Shown: piece after piece, positions 12,856 to 25,079 of the stretch
Numbering within the stretch: position 1 is the stretch's first letter
Layout: every line of letters begins with the position of its first letter
DNA from: Hirudinaria manillensis
Lineage: Eukaryota; Annelida; Clitellata; Hirudinida; Hirudinidae
DNA: 64,000 bases
NCBI GenBank assembly: GCA_034509925.1
Contig: CM067530.1
Span: 4,163,501-4,227,500 of the forward strand
Direction: 5' to 3'
Program-made: the position numbers and the translations under genes
The notes under the pieces: model-generated
Seen by the model: the letters and a program-made list of their open reading frames with translations, nothing else
What the model was told of the DNA's origin: nothing
The model's database searches: none

Positions 12856-13511
12856 CGTCTTCATTCTACTGAGTTATTACTAGTTTCTAAATAGTAAAAT
12901 TAAAAGTAGTAAAACTATTCTTAAGTGAGAATTCAATCAGTAAGAATATTTCCTATGAACGGCTCTCCATCAGAGTGTATTCTCTTACGGCTCGTTTTAC
13001 CCAATTTATTTGAATTTCTTCTCTTTAATCAAGATATTCAAGATATTTTTTGTGCCCTACGCAAAGAAACGTTCCCAAAGAACAGCAAAACTACAAGAAA
13101 TACATAATCGATTCGTTTTTCTGTTTGTTAAAATAAAACATGAGCTCTTTATAGCGGGACATTTAAGCCAATTTAAGTCGTTTTAACGATCAAAGTAGAC
13201 AAACAGCGCACATGTGCATAAACAAATACCTGCGAAGAACAGTGATGTACATGCAGTTACGACATTTATATTTCATTAAATCGTGATTTACTTTATTCTC
13301 CTTTACGAAACGACCAAAAAATAAAACTTACCAGAAATTCGTAACTGCAACCAACGCTGTAGTCAAACAAAAGTCAGAAAAGATTTGCGAATGCTTCTCT
13401 TCTCGTGGAAATAACATTTCTATTTTCAACTCGATCAACAATGATAATATAATACAACAATACAACAGCAGCTTGAGTCAGAAATCATTTGGCCCAACTT
13501 ATTGTTTGAGT
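12856..13511. other. Intergenic region, nothing recognised
   Basis: AT-rich sequence between the leader exon of the cysteine-module gene and the 3' end of the retrotransposon. It presumably contains the promoter of the minus-strand gene, but no clear TATA box or other element stands out. Confidence 0.5.
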
Positions 13512-16500
13512 GTTTTTTTATTATTATTATTTTTCAAAACTTTTATTCAGCCCGGATTACGTCCGTAAAACCATCACGCAAACAGTGAACCTCATCGCTA
13601 ATTTTAGAGTCCTCAGACGGGCCCGGGAAAACCCATGGACTGTTAACAGTAGCCTAAATATAATATTATAAATTAGATAAAGTACAATCAAATAAATGTT
13701 CTTCTCGGCCTTCTTCTTTTCCTTGCTTTCCAAGCGTTTGCTCTGAATGTTCTCCATATTCTATGGGTTTCTATCAGAGTCTTAATTGATGTCCACGTTA
13801 AGAACCGCTTAGATATGCCAAGCTTCTTCCACGAGGTCCAAGTTTCCATGGCGATTGCTCCTCTCCAATTGATTATGTAGGCTGTGGCAATCGCCTCCAT
13901 TTTGCCCCTGCCCTGATTTGGGCTGTTAGCCTTCATCCAGCGATGAATGTCCGTGGTGTTATATTTGTCTATCTTGCTTTGGTGGACTCTATCTAGGTCC
14001 ACGTTATCGGACACCACGGCCACGTCACAAATTATGTAACGTTCATCGCTCCAGGCACAAAGATCGGGGATTCTGGTCCCGCTGACGGTTGGAATACGAG
14101 GCTCTCTTGTTGTTGAGTACCCCATCTGTGTCAAGACCGTCTCAAGCATCTTCGCTATACAGTCGTGCCTTGCATGGCGGGGCCCGTCGGTACTCGGACA
14201 CTTTTGGATAATGTGGGCGAGAGATTCCATTTCCACATCTGGCTGCGCAGGCTGGTGTTGAACAGGGGTGTTTTTCTGGAAGCCCGCAATCTATTGAAAA
14301 GTGTTGCTGAGCGGACTTTAACACAGCTTATGTATTGGGTGGATGACATTCTGTTGATGCCATCCACCAGCCATTCACTTGGGGCTATTGCTTCCGGGAA
14401 TCTCATCAGCCCGTGTCCGTCGACCGTTTTATAAAGTTCCCCTCGCGGTAGATAGTCCACGAGGAACGTTTCGGCTCATCTTTTTCCTTTGGCCTCCCAA
14501 ATCTTTTTGACTTCGCTGGCGATCATTGTGTTTTCGCGCAATGCATCCATCAGGAAGTGTCGTTGCTCTCTTTGGCCTGCTGTAGAACTTTTGTCATTCT
14601 ACGTATTCTAATTTCCGGAATCCATCGACGCAGTTGAAGGATTCCCATTCCTCCCGTTCTGATCGGGGCATGAAAAGAATGCATTTGGGGTGTCTCTTGG
14701 CAGCCGGAGCCATTTTCGAACAGACCTCCTTATTGCGAACATCAGCAGAATTCAAGGACTTGAGGCTGATCGCTTCGAAGGTGAGGAAGTGAACAAGACT
14801 AGGGAGAAGATGAGTCCTTAGGACATACACTCTCTGGCATGGCACGAGCGGAGCCCGCGAAATCGAGTGAAGGCCTTTTTGAATTTTATCTGCAAGCGAA
14901 GCAAATTGCATTCGAGGTCCGATTCGAACTCCTAAATACTTATAGGTGTCAAACAATGGGAGAGTGGCCCTGATATCCTTATCTTGCAGTGTCAGGTATG
15001 GCTCTGGGTTGACGATCCATTGTCTTTTACGAGTGATGACCTCAGTTCTCATCGAGGCACACTTGGATGCGTTCATGATGAGTCCAACTTTGGCCATCGA
15101 CACCTCCAGTTGTCGCAACATCACTTTCATTCCAACGTCTGTGCTGGACAGTAAAAAGAAGGTCGTCTGCAAAGGCGATGTAGTTGCATTTTCGGAGGAT
15201 TTGCCTCCTCCCGTAAACCCCAATTGATCTGTCAATGTCACTGACAACCATGTCAATGACAGCGTTGAATAACATCGGGGACATGGGGTCGCCTTGCCTT
15301 ACTCCCCTGCCGACCTGTATGGATCTGCTGAGCTCCTTTCCCATCCTGATGTGCACCTGACAATTACTGTATATTTCCGACAAATATCTTGTTAACAGGG
15401 GTGGTGCGCCGAATCGTGAGGCTGCCCTGATGATCGATTCGTGGGAAACGGAATCGAAACGCCTTAGACACGTCTACAAATGTCATGTTCAGCTTCTTTC
15501 TGTCTTGTCTGCTTTGGGCGACAAGAGCCTTTACAAGCCAGATGTTGTCGGCCAAACCGTCGCCTGATTGGAACGCCTTCTGTCTCGATGATAGTGGCCA
15601 ATATACGGACATGCGTTTGTTGATCACTCGATGGAAGAGGCGACTCATGAGCGGGCTCACAGTGATTGGTCTGAATTCACTTGGATCGGCTTGTTCCTCT
15701 CACCTTTGGAATAAAGCTGACGACGCCAACTTTGAAGGGAGATGGTGGCAGGCCCGTCAATAACCAGAGGGACATATGCACAGCAAAGTCGATTGGTCTG
15801 ATGTTTTCCAAGTGTTTCCTTTTCACTCCATCCAGACCGGGAGCACCGTCTTTAAGACCTCGCAGAGCCATTTTTACTTCAGTGCAGCTGACGGGAGCCT
15901 CCAAATCATGACAAATACCGCAAACTGGAACCACCGATCTATTCGTCTATAATTGACTTTTGGGAAAATATTGGTTCCCAAAAAACTGGAGCAGTTGTTC
16001 GTGTGGTATGGGTTTAACTTCCTCGTTATATTCTTCATTCAAAACCGAACGAGCTCCTGAAGATCCATTCTTCCTGAATAACCCTTGGACCTTCGCTCGT
16101 TTCTTCTTTCTGTCTTCCCCATCTTATCTCCTTCTTGGATGGTCGGATCTTCGTTGTCCCGAAATGGTCTGGTCTGATTTCCCGCTTTACTTTGTCCGAT
16201 GCAACATAGGAAGTAGTCTCGACCTTCGGAGGCCGCTTTCATATCTGTCAGCTCCTTCTTTCCATTGTGCACTTTCAAACTCTCCATCCACTGTATGTAT
16301 TCCTTGTCTATCAAACGGCGCTTTGAGTCGATGTCAACAATTTGATTTCTCAACAGTTCGGAAAGTTCCTCGCATGGCAGATTTATGTATTTGTAATTTG
16401 CGAGTATAAATTGCTGCAGTTGAATGAAGCCATTCACTTCCGTTTCGACTGGAGATGCCGTGAGTGTGGGAATCGCAGTACATTTCGTAGGCTTGCCAGA

Positions 16501-16537
16501 GCAAGTTGTCTTTTCAATGATGTAATTATTTAGATAT
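13512..16537 (-). mobile_element. Degenerate R2-like (RLE-type) non-LTR retrotransposon
   Basis: Minus-strand fragments in several frames follow the order of a single-ORF RLE retroelement: an N-terminal stretch at 16437-16039; RT blocks GLKDGAPGLDGVKRKHL and VVSFIPKV (15934-15677); a palm segment with FVDVSKAF (15660-15450); GVRQGDPMSP and YIAFADDLLF (15383-15150); YKYLGV (about 14930); a Cys-Cys...His-Cys knuckle (CAARC, then ESLAHIIQKC) near 14250-14190; and a restriction-like endonuclease with RIPDL, YIICDVAVV and KIDKY (14080-13950). Frame changes between blocks, including one through the zinc knuckle, show it is inactive. The 3' end has AATAAA and an A-rich tail near 13512-13550. The R2 group is known for endonucleases of this kind and usually inserts into 28S rDNA. 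No rDNA is visible here. Assignment to the R2 lineage rather than another RLE clade is provisional. Confidence 0.85.
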
Positions 16538-16562
16538 TTGCGATATCCTGGCTTGTTCCTAA

Positions 16563-17407
<845 letters not shown>

Positions 17408-20106
17408 ATGAGAATTCGATTTGGTGGACTCGTTTTGGAAGCGGAGAGGAAAGGGCTGGTTCTGATAATACTCCTAATTGTTCTCCTGTTAGGATTGATC
17501 CTCTACAGTGCCAACTCTGCAGGACATGCCGCGCTGAAGCTGGAAAAGAGAATTGAATCCTTGAACTTCTTGGATGATGAGAAACCTTACCGACTGCAAG
17601 ATTTTGGAAGAGAAGAGAGAAAGATTCCCGAGTCATTGGACGACGTCCTCATCAAAAGGACTTCGCTTGAATCATTGAAGAAGGACTTTCGTTATCATTC
17701 TAATCGTCTTAAAAAGAACAAGAAGACGAAGAACAAAGTTAGTTTGAATCATTTTTTTGCGCAAAGTTGAGAATATTTTTTTAAAATGTCTTGAAATTTT
17801 TTTTTTATGAACTCTATTGTCGGACACGAGAGACAGATACAAAAGTTATTCGTTCAAAGCGTTTAGTCCTCATTGGAAAAGTTGCTAGGCATTTATTTAT
17901 TAGGAAATGCATTTATTTCCTTATGATCATCAAATAGGACGGAGTAATAATGGCGATGGACAGTCTATCAAGGACCGCCAAGGAGGCAATGTCAAGGGCA
18001 GCTGATGCCATGAGGATGCCCCACAGACCACCTGATAGTCATTACGGCATCAACGTGACCTTCAGCGACCTGACCTCTCTCGATCGAACCCTGCCTGACA
18101 CCAGGCCCGCTGTCTGCGCGACCCTGAAGTATGACCTCGAATCTCTGCCAAAGGTCAGTGTCATCATACCCTTCTTCAACGAAGCTCCTACCATGCTACT
18201 GAGGAACATACACAGCATCCTCAACAGGTCACCGACTCAACTCTTGGAAGAAATCATACTCGGTACTTCTGTCTGAATTAAATTAAATTATAGAAATAAA
18301 TGTGCATATAATAAAGTAATAACTAATAAAAAATATTTGATTGTTAATAAACAACAGCAATAATAACAACATAAATAATAATAATAATAAATCTAACAGT
18401 GTTTTTAATCTGTCGATAAAATCATGAAGCACTTGACATCAATTCTCATTCATCCAGTTGACGATCTGAGCTACGACCGTCCACTGCTGCAACCTCTGGA
18501 GGACTTCATCGAGCACCTGCCGATGGTGAAACTGCTTCGAAACGACGACAGAAGAGGTCTCATCGTATCGCGGATGAGAGGTGCCAGAGTGGCAAAGGCT
18601 CCGGTACTCATCTTTCTCGACGCCCACTCGGAGGTCAACGTAGGTTGGTTGGAGCCTCTGCTCGACGAGTTGAGACGAAATCCCAAGCAGGTTCTCCAGC
18701 CATTTATCGATGGAATCGACAATAAAAACCTGGATTTCTCTATTCCTACGCATTACTTCAAGGGAACCTTTAGCTGGGACTTGAGGTACTTACGAGTGGT
18801 TAATATTATTAGTTAATAACTGATATCTATATTAATTGTTTCATTGCTGAAATCCTGTCAATACTCTTGAGTTAAAATGATTACATTTAGTATTTTGGAG
18901 GCGGGGTTTATTTAATCAATAGACAAATCACTGGTGACTAAATGTAAACGCATTCTAACAAATTCAACAAGTTCAGTTTTATGTCATTTAAGCATGTAGA
19001 TAATGGCTTCACAAAGTAATTACATCAATACATCTGCACATCTGCACATCTGTACAGGCAACTTATTATGTCTTAACTCCATTGAAAGGTACACCTGGAC
19101 GAAGATCACGGACCACGAGCAGATGATGGCCCAAGAAACGGGACAGCCCTTTTTCACCCCTACCCTAGTCGGTTGTGCCATAGCAGTGGTGAAGGATTAT
19201 TTCTTTGACTTGGGATCCTTCGATGAAGGCATGTACGTCTGGGGAGGTGAAAACATTGAATTGGCCTTCAGAACTTGGATGTGCGGAGGAAAAGCGGTTA
19301 CTGTTACCTGCTCCAGGGTCGGTCACGTGTTCAAACAGTCTCCAAATAAGTTCGACGGTACCAAGGGTACGAGAGAAGAAACCGTTCAAAAGAATCTCAT
19401 CAGAGTTGCCGACGTTTGGATGGACGGAATGAGAAAATTTTTCTATGGCACGACGCTCATGTTCAGCTTCAAGAGAATCAAACTTCCAGCCAAAGATCTG
19501 GCCACGCTCAGGGAAAGGACCGAGCTGAGAAAGAGACTCAAATGCCACAATTTCGAGTGGTACCTGTATAACGTGGTGCCCGAGATGTTATACTTGCCTC
19601 CTATGGACAGCCAGTTGTTTGGAGAAATCATGAACCTTCGGTCTAGGGCCTGTTGGGAGGTCACAGAGGACTATTACATAGGCATGACATATTTCTGCTT
19701 CGAGCACAAAATCATACCGAAGAATAATTTCGCTCTCCTGAAGAATGGCCTCATGACTTACAGAGACAAGTGCGTCAAAATCAATCCCCCTAACCCTTAC
19801 CTCACTTTGACCGAGTGTCCGACCCCAGAAGAGATCGACAAGTTTGGAACCTTCGAACTTCTACCCGGTCAAGGCGGCTTTAACTGGGGTAGCATTGGGG
19901 TCAAAAGGTTAAATGACGAAGGGGTCATGGTTCATTGGTGCATAGTGCAGGTAACGAATGCCATGCCCCAGCACCACGGTAAACAAATGCCGCAATTGGG
20001 CAGCTGCAACCTCTCTGACGGATTTCAGGCCTGGTCTTTCACCTACGCTGTCAACTTTACACTGGTGCCCGAATATATGAGCGTTTACCAGCAGGATTTG
20101 TCTTGA
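17408..20106 (+). CDS. Polypeptide N-acetylgalactosaminyltransferase (GT27 family)
   Basis: Four exons: 17408-17737, 17938-18262, 18458-18785 and 19089-20106, phases 0, 1 and 2, giving 666 residues. It is a type II Golgi protein: a short cytosolic tail, a membrane anchor at about residues 15-35 (GLVLIILLIVLLLGLILYS) and a charged stem. The GT-A domain begins at VSVIIPFFNEAP. It has the metal-binding DxH motif in DAHSEVNVGWLEPLL, the family motif WGGENIELAFRTWMCGG and the later His in VGHVF. The family transfers GalNAc from UDP-GalNAc to Ser/Thr, starting mucin-type O-glycans. The C-terminal third sits where a ricin-type lectin domain normally is but keeps only one clear QxW-like motif (FQAWSF), so it is divergent. 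An AATAAA lies at 20261-20266. Which paralog group it belongs to cannot be decided by eye. Confidence 0.94.
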
Positions 20107-21100
20107 CTCGAGATGGAAGCACCTTCTTGTTTTGTTCAATTTGCCTTCTTATAAGCAATGGTTGGATCGGTTTAACCAATGATTGTCATCCGGACTTGTC
20201 ATAATTTGCACTGGTAATTGCGTTTGAGCAATTGATTAAATTTCCAAATATTCCAAAAATAATAAAATGTTCCTAATTTGTGTCTTTAAATAGCAATGAG
20301 CAGAGAACAAAACTATTAAAAAAGGGAAGGACATAGAATGTAATAGATCATCATCATCAAAGAGATAAATTAAAGCATCTTAATTCCAAGAAGTTAACAA
20401 GAGACATTGCTTTATTGAATCTGTTGATAATGTTATTTTATATTAATTCCTAGAATCCCGGACACGTTCAAAACCATTCGAGCCAAATCCGAATTTATCA
20501 CTAACAATGTCCAACACTGGGCAGCACCTGCCAAACCCACCTAAATATTTTTAAATTTAATTCCATTTAATTTAATGCAAGATATTGCCAATACTCTGAC
20601 CTCCCCATCTTGTTCAAATAAACCTCACAATAGAACACCAACTGACCACAAAAGACATCAAATCGAGTGTCAAATTTATTAACATAACCTCTCGCCTTAA
20701 AGACCAAACACGAACAGAAAACAAAGGTCCCGACTCGGTCTGCCAGAACTATTATGTACAAAGGTCGCAGAGCGCCGGAAAACCTATGAAAACCTATTCT
20801 CCTCCACCCGGTCGACGATATTTCCTACCGCTTGCCAATCAAGCACGACATATTAAAACAAACAACATCGATAATAATAATGATAGTAATAATCAAATAA
20901 CCAACTTGTGCAGAACAGTGAGGATGCTTAACCAGACACAAGCACACTGGTGTACAAATACAAAGTCATTTATAAACAAGGACAAGAATACGTATGTAAG
21001 GTAGAAGACCGTTCGACCCGGTCTTTTGTATACTATTGTTCGTGAAGATTTGGAAGAAACAAAACAGAAGACAGAACATCATCAGTCAGACTGCATTCAC
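20107..21100. other. Convergent intergenic region between GalNAc-transferase and BiP
   Basis: This is the 3' region of two genes transcribed towards each other. It holds the AATAAA at 20261-20266 for the plus-strand gene. The short open frames show no family features and I see no further gene. Confidence 0.6.
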
Positions 21101-23425
21101 TTATAACTCGTCTTTCTCGGAATCGTCTCCCGGAGGAGCTCCTCCCGTCGCCTGGTAGATCTTGCTGACGATCGGTTGAGCGACCTCTTCCAACTGCTTC
21201 TTGTGCTCCTTGAATTCCTCGACCTCTGCATCGTGGTTCTTTTCGAGCCACTTGATCTGCTCGTCTACTGCCTTTTCGATGGCATCCTTGTCTTCGCTAG
21301 AGAGTTTGCCTCCAAGTTTTTCCTTGTCTCCGATCTGGTTCTTGAGAGAGTAAGCATAGCCTTCCAGTTCGTTCCTGGCCTCCACCTTCTCCTTCACTTT
21401 CTTGTCTTCCTCCGCGAACTTCTCGGCATCGTTAATCATCCTGTCGATGTCCTCCGGAGACAGTCTGTTCTGGTCGTTGTTGATGACGATGTTGTTCTTG
21501 TTGCCGGTTCCCTTGTCCTCGGCGGTGACCCTGAGGATGCCGTTGACGTCGATCTCGAAGGTGACCTCGATCTGGGGAACTCCGCGAGGGGCGGGAGGAA
21601 TGCCGGTGAGGTCGAACTTGCCGAGCAGGTGGTTGTCCTTGGTCATCGGCCTCTCGCCTTCGTAAACCTGGATGGAGACGGTGGGTTGCTGGTCAGCAGC
21701 CGTCGAGAAGATCTGAGACTTCTTGGTCGGGATGACGGTGTTCCTCGGGATGAGCTTGGTCATGACTCCGCCGACGGTTTCGATGCCGAGAGTGAGGGGG
21801 TTGACGTCGAGAAGTACGAGATCGCCAGTGTCCTCTTCTCCTCCCAAGACGCCGGCCTGAACGGCAGCACCGTAAGCGACCGCCTCATCTGGGTTGATTC
21901 CACGGCTAGGCTCCTGTTTAACAAACGCGATTCCAAGTTCTAAAGGCATTTCAAGAGATAAGATGCATTTCTCGTTACCAATGTACCAAAACATAACAAA
22001 CTATGATCAATTTGGCATTCGAACCTTTCCATTGAAGAAATCTTTGACGAGTTGTTGAACTTTGAGAATGCGAGTCGATCCTCCGACGAGGACGATCTCG
22101 TCGACTTGTTCCTTCTTGAGATCGGCATCTTCCAGAACTCTCTGGACGGGCTTCACGGTCGACCTGAACAAGTCCATGTTCAATTCCTCAAACTTGGCCC
22201 TAGTGAGAGTCTCGGAGAAGTCATCTCCGTCAAAGAAGGATTCGATCTCGATCTTGGCCTGATGTTGAGAAGAAAGGGCCCTCTTGGCTTTCTCGACCTC
22301 CCTCCTGAGCTTCTGAACTGCTCTGTTGTTGGTGCGAATGTCCTTGCCCTTCTTTTTCTTGTACAACTTGATAAAGTGATCCATCACCCTCTGATCAAAA
22401 TCTTCACCACCTGCAAGCAGTTAATTTAGGTTGGTGTTTAAAACAAACACAAGTAAGAGAATCTCATCAACATAAAATTAATATGGAATGTCTTAAACCT
22501 ACCCAAGTGAGTGTCACCATTGGTTGAAAGGACTTCGAAGACTCCATTGTCGATAGTGAGGAGAGTGACATCGAAAGTGCCACCACCCAAGTCAAAGACA
22601 AGAATGTTCTTCTCGCCCTCCTTCTTGTCCAAACCATAAGCAATGGCAGCAGCAGTGCTAAGAGAAACAAATAAAACCGTAAGTCCGACATATCTATCAG
22701 AGGAAACAATAGCAGGGTCACGACTTACGGCTCGTTGATGATTCTCATGACGTTTAGACCAGCAATGGCACCAGCATCCTTTGTAGCTTGCCTCTGGGCA
22801 TCGTTGAAATAGGCAGGCACCGTTACGACGGCGTGGGTGACCTTCTTGCCGAGGTAAGCCTCGGCTACTTCCTTCATCTTTATCAACACCATGGCAGAAA
22901 TTTCTTCAGGGGCAAAGGTCTTGCTCTCTGAACCAACATTCACCTGGACGTAGGGCTTCTCGTTCTTGTTGACAACATTGAAGGGGTAGTACTTGATGTC
23001 CTGTTGTACCGAGGATTCGCTCCATCTACGCCCAATGAGTCGCTTGACGTCAAACACAGTGTTCTCGGGATTGGTGGTAAGCTGGTTCTTTGCTGCATCA
23101 CCTATCAGCCTCTCGCCCTCAGGAGTGAAGGCCACGTAAGATGGTGTGATACGGTTACCTTGGTCATTGGCTATAATCTCAACTCTTCCATTCTTGTACA
23201 CTCCAACACTGCCAATATTAAGTGATTAGCAATCAATGAAGCTCTTTTTATTGTTTATCTGCAAATCAAACTAAAACAATTGGATTTATTTACTCACCAG
23301 GAATAAGTCGTTCCGAGATCGATTCCAATCACAGTGCCGACGCTATCCTTCTTTCCGTCGTCTTCCTTGGAAGAATAAACGACTGCCGACAGAGCCAAAA
23401 GGCCCAACAAGAACAAACTCTTCAT
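21101..23425 (-). CDS. HSPA5: BiP/GRP78, endoplasmic reticulum Hsp70 chaperone
   Basis: Five coding exons read leftwards: 23425-23298, 23208-22729, 22657-22503, 22410-22025, 21913-21101, giving 653 residues, close to the usual ~650. A signal peptide ([19 protein letters not shown]) precedes the Hsp70 signatures [24 protein letters not shown] and [17 protein letters not shown]. The substrate-binding and lid domains follow, and the protein ends DDSEKDEL, an ER-retrieval signal. BiP is the ATP-dependent chaperone of the ER lumen: it folds secretory proteins and restrains stress sensors. All splice junctions are GT-AG with matching phases. A 5' untranslated intron is likely between donor 23537 and acceptor 23453. 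Conservation makes the identification essentially certain. Confidence 0.98.
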
Positions 23426-23686
23426 TGCTCTAAACTTTACGACAATCTGGATCTACAAAAGTCAAAGGAAAATCTCGTTTAAACATTAATCTAAATGAGA
23501 AAGCCGGCGATTTCCTGCCACACTTCATAGAACTCACCAAAGAATTTAGATTTCCGAAAACCGATGCCTAATTAACAGCAATATTCTCGCTGAATAATAT
23601 CAGTAAACGACGTGGCTTCTCAAAGAAGCTGACTCCTACGATGACTTCTCAGAAATTAAAAACTGTGAAGGAAAGAAGCCGCTCTC

Positions 23687-23816
23687 CTTATAAAATGGAC
23701 TTACGTCGACTTTTCCTCAGCGTGTCTAAATCTGATTGGTCGACCTAGATACAAGGCAGTCGCTGATTGGTCGAAATCTGTGTTACCTTTTAGTGACGTG
23801 CTATTGAGAATGTTCT
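23687..23816 (-). promoter_or_regulatory. BiP promoter: TATA box, two ERSE-like CCAAT elements, ATF-like and heat-shock-like sites
   Basis: On the minus strand a TATA motif (TTTTATAAGG) lies at about 23696-23687. Upstream, CCAAT-N9-ACACG spans 23739-23721 and CCAAT-N9-CCTTG spans 23770-23752. The ER-stress element consensus is CCAAT-N9-CCACG, so these match with one and two mismatches at the exact spacing. A TGACGTG core (ATF6/CRE type) lies at 23794-23800 and a two-unit heat-shock element (AGAATGTTCT) at 23807-23816. The order resembles known animal BiP promoters. The regulatory role is inference. Confidence 0.7.
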
Positions 23817-24637
23817 GGTGTATAGTAAATCTACTGTGCAACAATTTCGTAAGGACACGTCAGAGAAATCAGAATAATGCCCAAATTATTGTGACATTTT
23901 AAGTTTAAGCCGTTTATTTATTATCCAGTAATACTATTGTATTTTTATTCTTGTCATTGTTCTTCATTCAAATCGACTTTTCATAATCGTTATCTAAAAG
24001 GTCTGAAAGTAATATAAAGATGTTTTAATAAAATTATTCTATATTGTCAGTTGATTACATCAGCTGAGCCAACATTTTAAAATAAACGGTTTCAATACTA
24101 GAAATGAATTTTTATGCTTTCGAATCCATGAAAAATGTTGCTTGTTTGACTCAAGGTTTGAAATTCGAAATTTTAAAGAATTAGATTAGTGAAATAACTA
24201 ATTCGGCCGATTGCTTTCAATTTTTTACGATTTAAAAATGTCATGAACAGCAGCTTATATTAGTTCTTTTGGTGGATTGAGAGTGGGCACAATATTTACT
24301 CTGGAATAGTCTCGTTAAGGCGAGCCAGCCACGATTGTGATATCTGCAACAAAACCTAGTGTCACGTTTGGAGCTTTTAAAAATCAACCGTTTATGATAA
24401 AAATGTGCGGATTATTAAAAAAAAATAATAGACACTCCAATGAATGTCAGAATCTATACTTGGGAGACCTAAAAAATCGGGAACATTTATTAATTAATAA
24501 AAAAACGATTAAAGCCGATTGTATGGCCCGTCCGAGAGGCTTTCAGGCGAAAGAGTTAGATAAATGAATTCCCCCTTCGAAAGAGCTTTCAAAAAACATA
24601 TAACATGTACTTTTAACCTAAATAAGAAAGATCAGAA
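23817..24637. other. Intergenic region, nothing recognised
   Basis: AT-rich DNA between the BiP promoter and the hairpin-rich element upstream of INTS5. Only short open frames without splice context or motifs are present. Confidence 0.5.
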
Positions 24638-24970
24638 ATAATTCCTCAAAGTTGCGATTGCTTATGCCATATAAAGTATTGAAGTGTTCTTCAATACCTA
24701 CCCTGTTTGACTTTAATAATACATTAACGAACGCAACCACCTTCCTGTCTGCTTCATCGAAGGAAGGTGCATCAGGGATTTTGCGTGTGGCAGACATATA
24801 AACATATTTTACAAAATTTGTAAAATTTAATTATTTTTTTCCATAACTCTATTGATATTGATATTAAAAGAATTATGACTTTAAATCGGTCATTAATAAC
24901 ACAACATCTTTTATGTACGCTCACGTCGCTCGTTGAAGTTTTTGTTTCAATCGCAACTTTGAGGAGTTAT
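24638..24970. mobile_element. Putative MITE with ~23-bp terminal inverted repeats
   Basis: The left end (24638-24660) and the right end (24948-24970, reverse complement) share a 23-base repeat with one mismatch; its core is TCCTCAAAGTTGCGATTG. The 333-bp interior has no ORF but contains perfect hairpins: GTATTGAAG/CTTCAATAC near 24677-24698 and CACCTTCC/GGAAGGTG near 24741-24772, the latter inside a wider ACGCAA/TTGCGT pair. Small size, inverted ends and no coding capacity fit a non-autonomous DNA transposon. No target-site duplication is clear and no second copy lies in this window. Confidence 0.55.
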
Positions 24971-25079
24971 CTAATAAATATTCCCGATTTTTTAGATAGA
25001 TTCCAAACATAGATTCCGACATTGTTGCAGATATCTCAATCGTATCCAGCCGACGAGGATATTCGGCAGAATTTGGAAC

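Noticed and set aside
21176..21943. 255-codon plus-strand open frame
   Set aside because: It is the antisense of the last BiP exon, whose minus-strand reading is an unmistakable Hsp70. Long antisense frames are expected from its codon usage.
24337..24567. 76-codon plus-strand frame upstream of INTS5
   Set aside because: No splice context, no motif and a composition typical of AT-rich spacer.
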